The position numbers and the translations under genes were made by a program. A DNA stretch of 64,000 nt from Sphingobium sp. AS12 (lineage in GTDB: Bacteria; Pseudomonadota; Alphaproteobacteria; Sphingomonadales; Sphingomonadaceae), in NCBI RefSeq assembly GCF_019097845.1, contig NZ_JAHRGM010000011.1, positions 62,001 to 126,000 on the forward strand, in the 5' to 3' direction. The notes beneath the pieces were generated by a model that did no database searches, was not told where the DNA came from, and saw only the letters and a program-made list of their open reading frames with translations. Positions 51,873 through 60,302 of this stretch are shown in pieces. Every line of letters starts with the position of its first letter. Within the stretch, counting starts at the first letter, position 1.

Positions 51873-54468
51873 GAAGCGTCTCCTGTTGGGCCTGGGCGAG
51901 GATATTGGCCAGCGCCGGACGGCACGACCCGCAATTGGTCCCCGCCCCCAAAGCGGCGCCGATCGCGGGAACATCGACCAGCCTCTGTTCGCGAATGGCC
52001 GTGACGATGTTGTTCAGCCCAATGTCGAAACAGACACAGATGATCGCTCCCTTGTCGGGCTGACTGCCCGGCCCGCGCGCGGCCAGCACCGACGCGCCGA
52101 CGCTTTCGACAGCGAGTTGCCCGATCAGCCAGTCGCGGGTGGGCAATATACCGCTGCGCGTGACAATCAGCACGCCCGCCAGCTTGCCGTCGCGGATGAT
52201 CGCGACGCGGCGGGTGCCGCGCGTCATGTCGATCGCCTCGACCCGATCGCCCTTGGGCAGGCACGCTTCCAGCCGCGCCGGATCCCCATTGCCCGCCACT
52301 TCATAGAGCGCGCCGCCCGGCACGGTGATCCGCGTGGCCCACAGGCATGGCACGCGTACGGGTTCGCTCCCGCGCAGGATCAGAAAGCCCTTCCATTCGG
52401 TGGCGACTTTTTCGACCCGGACCGGGGTGGATTTGAACCCCGGCTGGCCCGAATGGGGATCGACCAGCGAGCGCGGCAACAGGCCGGTGCGGCCACCGGT
52501 CGATTGCTGGTCGGTCCAGTGGATCGGGGTAAAGACTTCGCCGGGGCGCTGGCCATCGCTGATCCGCGCGCGAAACAGGCTGTCGCCCTGCGGCGTCGAT
52601 ACGCGCGCCAGATCGCCATCGGCGATACCCAGCGCAGCTGCGTCGTCCGCATGGACCTCGACCAGCGGCTCCTCCCGGTGGCGCGCTAGTTTGGGCGACA
52701 GGCCAGTGCGGCTCATCGTGTGCCACTGGTCGCGATAGCGCCCGGTGTTGAGCGTCATCGGCCAGTCCTTGAGCGGACCCTGCACATCCATCTGGGTCAC
52801 CGGCAACAGCCGCGCCTTGCCATCGGGCGTCGAAAAACGCCCGTCGACAAAGGGCGTGTCGCCCCAGCGGAACGGCGCCATCGCCTCATAGGCGTCATTC
52901 CCCAGCGTCGCCTGTGCGCGCAGGTTCAACAGCCGCGCGCCGTCATTCTGATAGGCGGTCAGGCGCGCATGTTCGCGCCAGATGTCGGCGGGACGATCAT
53001 AGGCAAAAGCGTTGCGGAAGCCCATGCGGCGGGCAACTTGCGTGACGATCCACCAGTCGGGTTTCGCTTCGGCGGGTAGCGGCAGCAGCGCGCGCTGGCG
53101 GCTGATCGTGCGGTCGGAGTTGGTGACGGTCCCGTCCTTTTCGCCCCAGGCCGCGGCAGGCAGGCGAACATGGGCGTGGACGCTGGTGTCGGTGGTGGCC
53201 ATCACCTCCGACACGACGAGGAAAGGAACCGTCTCCAGCGCTTCGCGCACACGATTGGCGTCGGGCAGCGACACGGCGGGATTGGTCGCCATCACCCACA
53301 AAGCCTTGATCCGCCCTTCGTTGATGGCGCGGAACATATCGACGGCTTTCAGCCCCGGCTTGGTCGCCATGGTCGGCGCGGCCCAGAAGCGGCCGACGCG
53401 CGCGACATTGTCCGGTGCGAAATCCATATGGGCCGCCAGCGTGGAGGCGAGGCCACCGACTTCACGGCCTCCCATGGCGTTGGGCTGGCCGGTGATCGAG
53501 AAGGGCGCAGCGCCCGGCTTGCCGATGCGACCGGTGGCAAGATGGACGTTGATGATCGCGTTGACTTGATCCGTGCCGCGGATCGACTGGTTGATCCCCT
53601 GGCTGAACATGGTGACGGTGCGCGGGGTCGCGGCGAAGAGTTCGTAAAATTGCTGGAGCGCGGCAGGCGAGACATCGCACGCCTTGGCCGTGGTCCACAG
53701 GTCATGGCCGGTGCGGATATGGTCCCAGAAGCCTTCGGGCGCATTGACGCTGCGCGCCAAAAAGTCCGCGTCCAGCAGCTTTGCCTGATCCATCCAGGCG
53801 AGCAGCCCGTTCATCAGCGCGACGTCGCTGCCGGGCCGCAGCGCCAGATGCAGGTCCGCGCCCTCGCAGCTTTCGGTGCGGCGCGGGTCGATGACCACCA
53901 GTTTCGTGCCGCGCGCGGCGCGGGCGGCCTGTATCCGCTGATAGACGATCGGGTGGCACCAGGCAGTGTTGGACCCGATCAGCACGATCAGGTCGGCTTC
54001 GTCCAGATCGTCATAGCTGGCGGGGACGACATCTTCGCCAAAGGCCCGGTTATGGCCCGCCACCGCGCTCGACATGCACAGGCGGCTGTTGGTGTCGATA
54101 TTGGCCGACCCGATAAAGCCCTTCATCAACTTGTTGGCGACATAATAATCTTCGGTCAGTATCTGACCGGAGACGTAGAAGGCGACACTGTCGGGACCAT
54201 GTCTGGCGATGGTGTCGGCAAAGCGTTTGGCAACCAGATCGAGCGCCTTGTCCCAGCTGGCGCGCTTGTCGCCGATCATGGGATGGAGCAGTCGGCCTTC
54301 AAGGCCCACCGTCTCGCCCAGATGGGTGCCCTTGGAACAGAGCTTGCCCGCATTGGCCGGATGCGCCTCATCCCCCCTGATCGTCACGGCGCGGCCGCCA
54401 GTCGGCGTCGCCGCGATGCCGCAGCCGACGCCGCAATAGGCGCAGGTGGTGCGGATCGCTTGACTCAT
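51859..54468 (-). CDS. nasA: Assimilatory nitrate reductase catalytic subunit with C-terminal BFD domain
   Basis: 869 residues. N-terminal 4Fe-4S ligands CAYCGVGC plus KLCSKG, then the Mo-bis-MGD domains (SANIDTNSRLCMSSAVAGHNRAFG, IGSNTAWCHPI, MFSQGINQSIRGTDQVNA, GMAD-type NAMGGREVGGLA). The last 60 residues form a BFD-like 2Fe-2S domain (CVCF and NCGSCRPAL). It reduces nitrate to nitrite in the cytoplasm. The ATG (54468) overlaps the nirD stop as TGATG. The molybdenum cofactor needs the nearby mobA product. Confidence 0.96.
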   Translation of the reverse strand: MSQAIRTTCAYCGVGCGIAATPTGGRAVTIRGDEAHPANAGKLCSKGTHLGETVGLEGRLLHPMIGDKRASWDKALDLVAKRFADTIARHGPDSVAFYVSGQILTEDYYVANKLMKGFIGSANIDTNSRLCMSSAVAGHNRAFGEDVVPASYDDLDEADLIVLIGSNTAWCHPIVYQRIQAARAARGTKLVVIDPRRTESCEGADLHLALRPGSDVALMNGLLAWMDQAKLLDADFLARSVNAPEGFWDHIRTGHDLWTTAKACDVSPAALQQFYELFAATPRTVTMFSQGINQSIRGTDQVNAIINVHLATGRIGKPGAAPFSITGQPNAMGGREVGGLASTLAAHMDFAPDNVARVGRFWAAPTMATKPGLKAVDMFRAINEGRIKALWVMATNPAVSLPDANRVREALETVPFLVVSEVMATTDTSVHAHVRLPAAAWGEKDGTVTNSDRTISRQRALLPLPAEAKPDWWIVTQVARRMGFRNAFAYDRPADIWREHARLTAYQNDGARLLNLRAQATLGNDAYEAMAPFRWGDTPFVDGRFSTPDGKARLLPVTQMDVQGPLKDWPMTLNTGRYRDQWHTMSRTGLSPKLARHREEPLVEVHADDAAALGIADGDLARVSTPQGDSLFRARISDGQRPGEVFTPIHWTDQQSTGGRTGLLPRSLVDPHSGQPGFKSTPVRVEKVATEWKGFLILRGSEPVRVPCLWATRITVPGGALYEVAGNGDPARLEACLPKGDRVEAIDMTRGTRRVAIIRDGKLAGVLIVTRSGILPTRDWLIGQLAVESVGASVLAARGPGSQPDKGAIICVCFDIGLNNIVTAIREQRLVDVPAIGAALGAGTNCGSCRPALANILAQAQQETLHAAE

Positions 54469-54803
54469 CAGGCTGCCACCTTGGCCAGTTCAGGCCGCGC
54501 GATCAGGATGCGGCCATCCTCCTGTTTCACCGCGATCGTCGGGGTGCAGCCTTTATCCTCGCCCTGTGCCTCGCCGCTCTTGAGCGCGATGTTCCAGTTG
54601 TGCAGCGGGCAGGCGACGCTGTGGCCATGGACGATGCCCTGGCTCAGCGGCCCCTTTTTGTGGGGACATTCATTGACCAGCGCGAAAATCTGGTCGTCGC
54701 CCGTGCGGAACACCGCAATTTCTTTCTCACCACCAATCTGAACGGTGCGCGCACCGCGCTGCGGAATGTCGGCCAGCGTGCCGATGTCGATCCAGTCGGT
54801 CAT
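54468..54803 (-). CDS. nirD: Nitrite reductase small subunit NirD
   Basis: 111 residues from ATG 54803, with GGAG eight bases upstream inside the nirB end. A Rieske-type domain with both ligand pairs intact: ECPHKKGPLSQG and ACPLHNWNI. Some enteric NirD proteins lack these residues; here a 2Fe-2S cluster is expected. It works with NirB. Five bases after the nirB stop; one-base overlap with nasA. Confidence 0.94.
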   Translation of the reverse strand: MTDWIDIGTLADIPQRGARTVQIGGEKEIAVFRTGDDQIFALVNECPHKKGPLSQGIVHGHSVACPLHNWNIALKSGEAQGEDKGCTPTIAVKQEDGRILIARPELAKVAA

Positions 54804-54808
54804 ATGTC

Positions 54809-57331
54809 TCACTCCGCCGCGATGGAGATTGGGTCAAGATGCTGGTGCAGGTCGCTATTGGCACCCGCGGCCCGCTCCGCCCAGGGATCGTCTTGCATGA
54901 ACTGCTGCGAAAACAGGAAACGGGCGCGCAGCGCTTCGCGACCGGCATCATCCTCGACGATGCGCTGCTTCACATAGTCGACCCCGACCCGTTCGATCCA
55001 GGGCGCGGTGCGCTCCAGATAGCGGGCTTCCTCACGATAGAGCTGGGTGAAGGCCGCGCAATAATCGAGCGCTTCCTGTTCGGTCGCGACCTTGCACAGC
55101 AGGTCGGTGACGCGGACATGGATGCCGCCATTGCCGCCGACATGCAGCTCATAGCCGCTATCGACGCAGACCACGCCGAAATCCTTGATTGTCGCTTCCG
55201 CACAATTGCGGGGGCAGCCCGACACCGCGATCTTGAACTTGTGCGGCATCCACGACCCCCAGGTCATCCGCTCGGTCTTGACGCCAAGGCCGGTGCTATC
55301 CTGCGTGCCGAAGCGGCACCATTCACTGCCCACACAGGTTTTCACCGTGCGCAGCGACTTGCCATAGGCGTGGCCGGACACCATGCCCGCCGCGTTCAGG
55401 TCCGCCCAGACGGCGGGCAGATCTTCCTTCTTGATGCCGAAAATGTCGAGCCGCTGGCCGCCGGTGACCTTGACCATCGGCGCGTCATATTTCTCCACCA
55501 CATCGGCGATCGCGCGCAATTCGCGCGGGTTGGTCAGGCCACCCCACATGCGCGGGACGACCGAGTAAGTGCCGTCCTTCTGGATATTGGCGTGCATCCG
55601 TTCATTGACGAAACGGCTCTGCTGGTCATCGACATAGACGCCGGGCAGCGCGCACAGCAGATAATAGTTGAGCGCAGGGCGACAGGAGGAACAGCCATCG
55701 GGCGTGGACCAGTGCAGCTTCTGCATGACTTCGGGAATGGAGCGCATGTCTTGCGCCACGATTTCGCGGCGGACGTCGTCATGGCCGAAACTGGTGCATT
55801 TGCACATCGTCTTGGGGCCGGACTGGACATCCTCTCCCAGCGTCAGCGCCAGGATATTTTCCACAAGACCCGTGCAGCTGCCGCAGCTCGCCGAAGCTTT
55901 GCAGCCCGCGCGGACCGCGTCCAGGCTGCACGCCCCCTTTTCGATGCAGGCGACGACCTGGCCCTTGCTGACGCCGTTGCAGCCGCAAATCTCGGCATCG
56001 TCCGAGAGCGCTGCAACGGCCGCCTTAGGGTCCATCGCGCCTCCTCCAGAGGCGAAGGCTTGGCCGAAGATCAGCAGGTCGCGAATGTCGGCGACATTTT
56101 CGCCGCGCTTCAACAGATCGAAATACCAGCCGCCGTCAGCCGTATCGCCATAGAGGACCGCGCCGACGACCTTGTCGTCCTTCACCACGACCCGCTTGTA
56201 AACGCCGCGCGATGCGTCGCGCAGGACGATATCCTCGCAGCCTTCGCCGCCGGAAAAGTCCCCTGCGGAAAAGACGTCCAGACCCGCGACCTTGAGCTTG
56301 GTCGAGGTGACGCTGCCCTTATAGCCTGTGTGCCGGTCGGTCAGGCCATCGGCCAGACTGCGGCACATGTCCCACAGCGGCGCGACCAGACCATAGACAT
56401 TGCCGTCATGCTCGACGCATTCGCCCACGGCCAATATGTCGGCATCGCTGGTGACCATATGGTCATCGACCTTGATACCGCGTCCGACATCCAGACCCGC
56501 CTCGCGCGCCAGCGCGACCGAGGGGCGAATGCCCACCGCCATCACCACCAGGCTGGCGGGAATCTGCGTGCCGTCCTTCAGGCGCACGCCCTCGACCTTG
56601 CCATCACCATAGATTTCGGCGGTGTCGGCACCGGTCAGGATCGTCTGGCCACGCCCTTCCAGCGCGCTCTTGAGCAGCCAGGCTGCCGCTTCATCAAGCT
56701 GCCTTTCCATGAGCGTCGGCATGATGTGCAACACCGTCACTTTCATGCCGCGCAGGCTCAGGCCATGCGCCGCTTCCAGCCCCAGCAGCCCGCCACCGAT
56801 CACCACGGCTTCACCACCGCCAACGGCCTTGCCCGCCTCTGCCGCCGCCAGCATCACATCGACATCCTTCATGTCGCGGAAGCTGATGACGCCGGGCAGG
56901 TCCTTGCCGGGGACCGGGATGATGAACGGGTCGGACCCCGTGGCGATCAGCAGCTTGTCATAGCCGATGGTGCGACCCGATTGGCTCGTGACGCTCTTGT
57001 GGGTGCGGTCGATCGCCGACACCGGATCGGACGTGATCAGCGTGATGCCATTATCATCATACCAGGCGCGGTCGTTGATGATGATGTCATCGAACGTCTT
57101 TTCGCCCGCCAGCACCGGGGACAGCATGATCCGGTTGTAATTCACATGCGGTTCGGCCCCGAAGATGGTGACGCGATAGCGCCCCGCATCGCGGGCCAGC
57201 AATTCCTCGACCGCGCGGCACCCGGCCATGCCGTTGCCGACCACCACCAGATGTTCGCGCACATCATCCATCGGCACGAGGATGTCGTCCCCGCTGTCCG
57301 TCACCGGACTTGAACCGTCCTGAAATTCCAT
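54809..57331 (-). CDS. nirB: NADH- or NADPH-dependent nitrite reductase large subunit NirB
   Basis: 840 residues from ATG 57331, with GGAG eight bases upstream. FAD/NAD domains (LVVVGNGMAGCRAVEELL, VVIGGGLLGLEAAHGL, ILAVGECVEH), BFD-like 2Fe-2S region (ICGCNGVSKGQVV, CKASASCGSCTGL), a second Cys cluster (GCSSCRPAL), and the siroheme/4Fe-4S domain (TCVGSEWCRFG and SGCPRNCAEATIKDFG). It reduces nitrite to ammonium with six electrons. First gene of the operon; a leader with ANTAR-type hairpins and an intrinsic terminator sits upstream. Confidence 0.96.
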   Translation of the reverse strand: MEFQDGSSPVTDSGDDILVPMDDVREHLVVVGNGMAGCRAVEELLARDAGRYRVTIFGAEPHVNYNRIMLSPVLAGEKTFDDIIINDRAWYDDNGITLITSDPVSAIDRTHKSVTSQSGRTIGYDKLLIATGSDPFIIPVPGKDLPGVISFRDMKDVDVMLAAAEAGKAVGGGEAVVIGGGLLGLEAAHGLSLRGMKVTVLHIMPTLMERQLDEAAAWLLKSALEGRGQTILTGADTAEIYGDGKVEGVRLKDGTQIPASLVVMAVGIRPSVALAREAGLDVGRGIKVDDHMVTSDADILAVGECVEHDGNVYGLVAPLWDMCRSLADGLTDRHTGYKGSVTSTKLKVAGLDVFSAGDFSGGEGCEDIVLRDASRGVYKRVVVKDDKVVGAVLYGDTADGGWYFDLLKRGENVADIRDLLIFGQAFASGGGAMDPKAAVAALSDDAEICGCNGVSKGQVVACIEKGACSLDAVRAGCKASASCGSCTGLVENILALTLGEDVQSGPKTMCKCTSFGHDDVRREIVAQDMRSIPEVMQKLHWSTPDGCSSCRPALNYYLLCALPGVYVDDQQSRFVNERMHANIQKDGTYSVVPRMWGGLTNPRELRAIADVVEKYDAPMVKVTGGQRLDIFGIKKEDLPAVWADLNAAGMVSGHAYGKSLRTVKTCVGSEWCRFGTQDSTGLGVKTERMTWGSWMPHKFKIAVSGCPRNCAEATIKDFGVVCVDSGYELHVGGNGGIHVRVTDLLCKVATEQEALDYCAAFTQLYREEARYLERTAPWIERVGVDYVKQRIVEDDAGREALRARFLFSQQFMQDDPWAERAAGANSDLHQHLDPISIAAE

Positions 57332-57350
57332 CCTCGTCACTCCGGAAAAC

Positions 57351-57403
57351 AAAAAAGCCGCCATCCTGACCCCCGGTGAGAACCGAAAGTCAGGATGGCG
57401 GCT
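57351..57403 (-). terminator. Leader attenuator (intrinsic terminator) of nirB
   Basis: On the minus strand AGCCGCCATCCTGAC pairs perfectly with GTCAGGATGGCGGCT, 18-base loop between, followed by a T-run. It ends 19 bases before the nirB start codon, so it would stop transcription before the gene unless prevented. Confidence 0.92.
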
Positions 57404-57424
57404 TTGCCATCATAGTCGCCTTGC

Positions 57425-57475
57425 CGATCCGTCCGTGGATCGCTTCGGCTATGGTTGGAAGGGCAACACTGCCCT
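57425..57475 (-). promoter_or_regulatory. ANTAR-type two-hairpin antiterminator in the nirB leader
   Basis: Read on the minus strand: hairpin 1, AGGGC-AGTGTT-GCCCT (57475-57460); 17-base linker; hairpin 2, CGATCC-ACGGAC-GGATCG (57442-57425). Both loops are six bases with A at position 1 and G at position 4, the known ANTAR recognition pattern. The terminator follows 21 bases later. NasT, encoded in the window, is the expected binder. Confidence 0.85.
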
Positions 57476-57534
57476 CTTGCAATGCACCATAAACGGAATC
57501 GCCTGACGGCTCAAGCGATTCCGTTCGCGATCGA

Positions 57535-58755
57535 TCAATAAGCCCAGTCAGCCTGAAGCCACAATTTCTGCGTGTCCGTGGCCATCGTCTTGGCATCATA
57601 TTTGGCGTAGCGGACGGACAGCGCCGTCTTCTTCACCTTCGCGGATGCGATAAGGTTGATTTCGTCGCCATAATGCTGGTCCAGCCGGTCGCTGTCGAAA
57701 CGGTGCCAGGCGACCTGGAGCGCGACAGCGGAGAGCGGGCCGAGCTGTTTCCAGCCATAGCCCCCGCCGACATAAAGGTCGCGGATGCCGTTCCCCGGCG
57801 TCGTCAGGAATTTGTCGGCCCAGCCTTGAAACTTGAAATTGGTGCCGAGCGGCGTCTGGAAACTGGTAAAAGGTGCGCCGCTGCTGGCCCCCAGCACTTC
57901 GTAACCAGCGTTGAGTTTCCAGCCCTTCACGTCCAGCGTCGCATCCGCCAGCCAATAATCCGCGCTGTAATCATTGGGGTTGGCATGATGGTCGGCCTGC
58001 CTGGCATAGCTCAGCTGATAGGAAAGTTTCGCGGCCTTCGACAAAGGCTGCGTCCCCGCCAGCCGCACACCATAGGTCTGGCTCGACAGGCGGTAGGCCT
58101 GCATTGGCGCTTCATCCTGATCGACCAGATAGGCAAAACCCGTCAGCGTGCCGACCGGCGTGACATAAGAGAGGTTGGCGAAAATATTGTCGCCGCTCAC
58201 CGCCTGCTGCCGCGCGCCCTTGCCCTGGAAACCCCAGATGGTGCGCACGCTCCACGCATAGGAAACGTCCAGTTTCAGCCCCTTGGCCGGGGTGAGTTCC
58301 ATCCGCATCGCGTCGAACGTCTGGCCATTATTGCGGAAAGCGACATTGCCGATGAAACGCTCGTCATCCAGCGCGATCCGCTGCCGACCGCCGGTCAGCG
58401 TGACCATCTTGGTCTTATACTGGAGCTGCGCGATGTAGAGCGCGATATTTTCAGGATCGGCGACGATCGGCCGGGTCGCGGCCCCATTCAGCCCGTCAAA
58501 ATATTTGTCGACGACCGCCAGATTGCCCTGCCCGATCACCGTGGCGCTTAAGCCGCCGCTGGTCGCGATCAGCCCGGCACGGGCGCGGATGGTCAGCGCG
58601 TCGGACTTTTCCGTCGCCAGCCCTTCCTGATCGGCATGTTCGTAGCGCAACCGCGCTTCGGCCACGGGTTTCAGCTTGATGCTCTGGGCCTGGGCCGTGG
58701 ACATGGCGGTCCCTGCGGCGACCAATGTGGCCGCCGTTGCGTATAGATATTTCAT
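57535..58755 (-). CDS. Alginate-export-like outer-membrane porin in the nitrate cluster
   Basis: About 406 residues from ATG 58755, with a GAGGGGGG box upstream (ATG 58764 abuts that box). Signal peptide (YLYATAATLVAAGTAMSTAQA) then beta-barrel strands: RLRYEHADQEG, ALTIRARAGLIATSGG, LTGGRQRIALDDERF, TFDAMRMELTPAKGLKLDVSYAW, ending KLWLQADWAY. It resembles the AlgE/alginate_exp porin family. Position between the nitrate transporter and nirB suggests nitrate passage over the outer membrane; that is inference. It follows the transporter gene by 88 bases. Confidence 0.8.
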   Translation of the reverse strand: MKYLYATAATLVAAGTAMSTAQAQSIKLKPVAEARLRYEHADQEGLATEKSDALTIRARAGLIATSGGLSATVIGQGNLAVVDKYFDGLNGAATRPIVADPENIALYIAQLQYKTKMVTLTGGRQRIALDDERFIGNVAFRNNGQTFDAMRMELTPAKGLKLDVSYAWSVRTIWGFQGKGARQQAVSGDNIFANLSYVTPVGTLTGFAYLVDQDEAPMQAYRLSSQTYGVRLAGTQPLSKAAKLSYQLSYARQADHHANPNDYSADYWLADATLDVKGWKLNAGYEVLGASSGAPFTSFQTPLGTNFKFQGWADKFLTTPGNGIRDLYVGGGYGWKQLGPLSAVALQVAWHRFDSDRLDQHYGDEINLIASAKVKKTALSVRYAKYDAKTMATDTQKLWLQADWAY

Positions 58756-58843
58756 GATAGTCATCCCCCCTCGGATGATGTTGCGACCAATTTAAGGAGG
58801 CGGCCTTGCTGTAAAGGTCCGCCCCCGCCCCTCCAAACTCCAA

Positions 58844-60088
58844 TCAGATGCGGGCGCCCGTGCTCCAGTTCGCGCGCCACCGGGCCTTGACCAGCGCCAG
58901 CCCGGCAAAGGCGATGACCGCCAGCCCAGCGAAGATCAGGAACCCGGCCGAAAAGCTGCCGGTCAGCTGCTTGGCAAAGCCCAGCGAACTGGCGAGGTAG
59001 AAGCCGCCAATACCGCCCGCCATGCCCACCAGACCGGTCATCACGCCGATTTCCGCCTGGAAACGCTGCGGCACCAGCTGGAACACCGACCCATTGCCCG
59101 TGCCCAGCGCCAGCATGGCGAGGACGAAAAGGCTAAGCGCAGATGCCAGCGTGGTGGCGAAGGCGACACCGGCCAGCGCAATCGCGGCCACGACATAGAC
59201 GATCATCAGCGCCTTCACGCCGCCAATCTTGTCGGCCAGCGCCCCACCCATCGGACGGACCAGCGACCCGGCGAACACGCAGCCCGCGGTGCAATAGCCC
59301 GCCATGACCGGGTTCAGGCCGAACTGGTCGGTGAAATAGATCGGCAGGCTCGCGGCAAGACCAACGAAACCGCCGAAAGTCACGGCATAAAAGGCCATCA
59401 GCAGCCAGGCATCCGCCTGCTTGAGCGGCTCGAAATAGTCGATCATCTTCTTAGGCTGCGGCGCGTTGGGCGCGTCCTTCGCCATGATCATATAGGTGAC
59501 GAACACGATGCTGAGCGGGATGCAGGCAAGGCCCAGCACCGCGTTCCAGCCGAACAATTTGGCCAGACCCGGCGCGAACAGGGCGGCCAGCACGGTGCCA
59601 GAATTGCCCATGCCTGCCAGACCCATCGCCTTGCCCTGATGCTCGGCGGGATACCAGCGGCTGGCCAGCGGCAGCGCGATCGCGAAGCTTGCGCCGGCAA
59701 AGCCCAGCACGACGCCCAGCGCCAGCGTGCCTTCAAAACTGTCGATACCCGTCGCCCATGCCGTAAACAGGCCGATGATGACGATGACCTGGCTGATCGC
59801 GCCCGACAGTTTCGGGCCAATCCGGTCGACCAGCAGCCCGTTGACGACGCGCAGCAGCGCCCCCATCAGCGTGGGCGTGGCGACCATCAGTCCCTTTTCG
59901 GCAGGCGTCAGCATCAAAGTCTTGGCGATCATCGGAGCAAGCGGCCCCAACAGCACCCACACCATGAAGGCCAGGTCGAAATAGAGAAAGGCCGCGATCA
60001 GCGTCGGCGTGTGGCCGGCCTTCCAGAAGCTGGTCGCGGCGGGGGCCAGTTCACCCTCCTTGTCGCCATCCCAATAAGCAGTTGCCAT
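58844..60088 (-). CDS. NarK/NasA-type nitrate/nitrite MFS transporter
   Basis: 414 residues with about 12 membrane helices. NNP-family signatures: FDLAFMVWVLLGPLAPMIA, the conserved GASFAIALPLASRWYPAEHQGKAMGLAGMGNSG (nitrate signature) and, in the second half, GTGNGSVFQLVPQRF and TGLVGMAGGIGGFYL. It imports nitrate (possibly exchanging nitrite). The leader carries a strong terminator, so expression is likely controlled with nirB. Confidence 0.93.
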   Translation of the reverse strand: MATAYWDGDKEGELAPAATSFWKAGHTPTLIAAFLYFDLAFMVWVLLGPLAPMIAKTLMLTPAEKGLMVATPTLMGALLRVVNGLLVDRIGPKLSGAISQVIVIIGLFTAWATGIDSFEGTLALGVVLGFAGASFAIALPLASRWYPAEHQGKAMGLAGMGNSGTVLAALFAPGLAKLFGWNAVLGLACIPLSIVFVTYMIMAKDAPNAPQPKKMIDYFEPLKQADAWLLMAFYAVTFGGFVGLAASLPIYFTDQFGLNPVMAGYCTAGCVFAGSLVRPMGGALADKIGGVKALMIVYVVAAIALAGVAFATTLASALSLFVLAMLALGTGNGSVFQLVPQRFQAEIGVMTGLVGMAGGIGGFYLASSLGFAKQLTGSFSAGFLIFAGLAVIAFAGLALVKARWRANWSTGARI

Positions 60089-60117
60089 GATAGGTCATCC
60101 CAGACTCGAAAATGAAC

Positions 60118-60169
60118 AAAAAAAGCCGCAGGCCGGACATCACCCGATGGGGAGTCCGGTCAGCGGCTT
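60118..60169 (-). terminator. Leader attenuator (intrinsic terminator) of the nitrate transporter gene
   Basis: On the minus strand AAGCCGC-TGA-CCGGAC pairs with GTCCGG-CCT-GCGGCTT across a 15-base loop, followed by seven T. It ends 29 bases before the transporter start codon, the same layout as the nirB attenuator. Confidence 0.88.
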
Positions 60170-60180
60170 TGCTGTATGAT

Positions 60181-60241
60181 AGGTCGGAATGACGGTCCCG
60201 ACCTTGGGATGGCGCATTCCTGTCAAACGCGCATCGTCGCG
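60181..60241 (-). promoter_or_regulatory. Hairpins upstream of the transporter attenuator (possible ANTAR site)
   Basis: Two hairpins precede the terminator: CGCG-ACGATG-CGCG (60241-60228 on the minus strand) and AGGTCGG-N10-CCGACCT (60204-60181). The layout is like the nirB leader, but the loops do not show A1/G4 hexaloops cleanly, so the ANTAR call is tentative. Confidence 0.5.
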
Positions 60242-60302
60242 CGGTTACATGTCTTATCTCGCGATTCGCGTCATGTTGCAAGGCACAATTTTTCCCGCCA
60301 AA

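Noticed and set aside
54839..57313. Open frame of more than 800 codons on the plus strand opposite nirB
   Set aside because: It is the complement of a well-supported gene with high third-position GC; the product is rich in Arg, His, Gln and Asp without any fold pattern.
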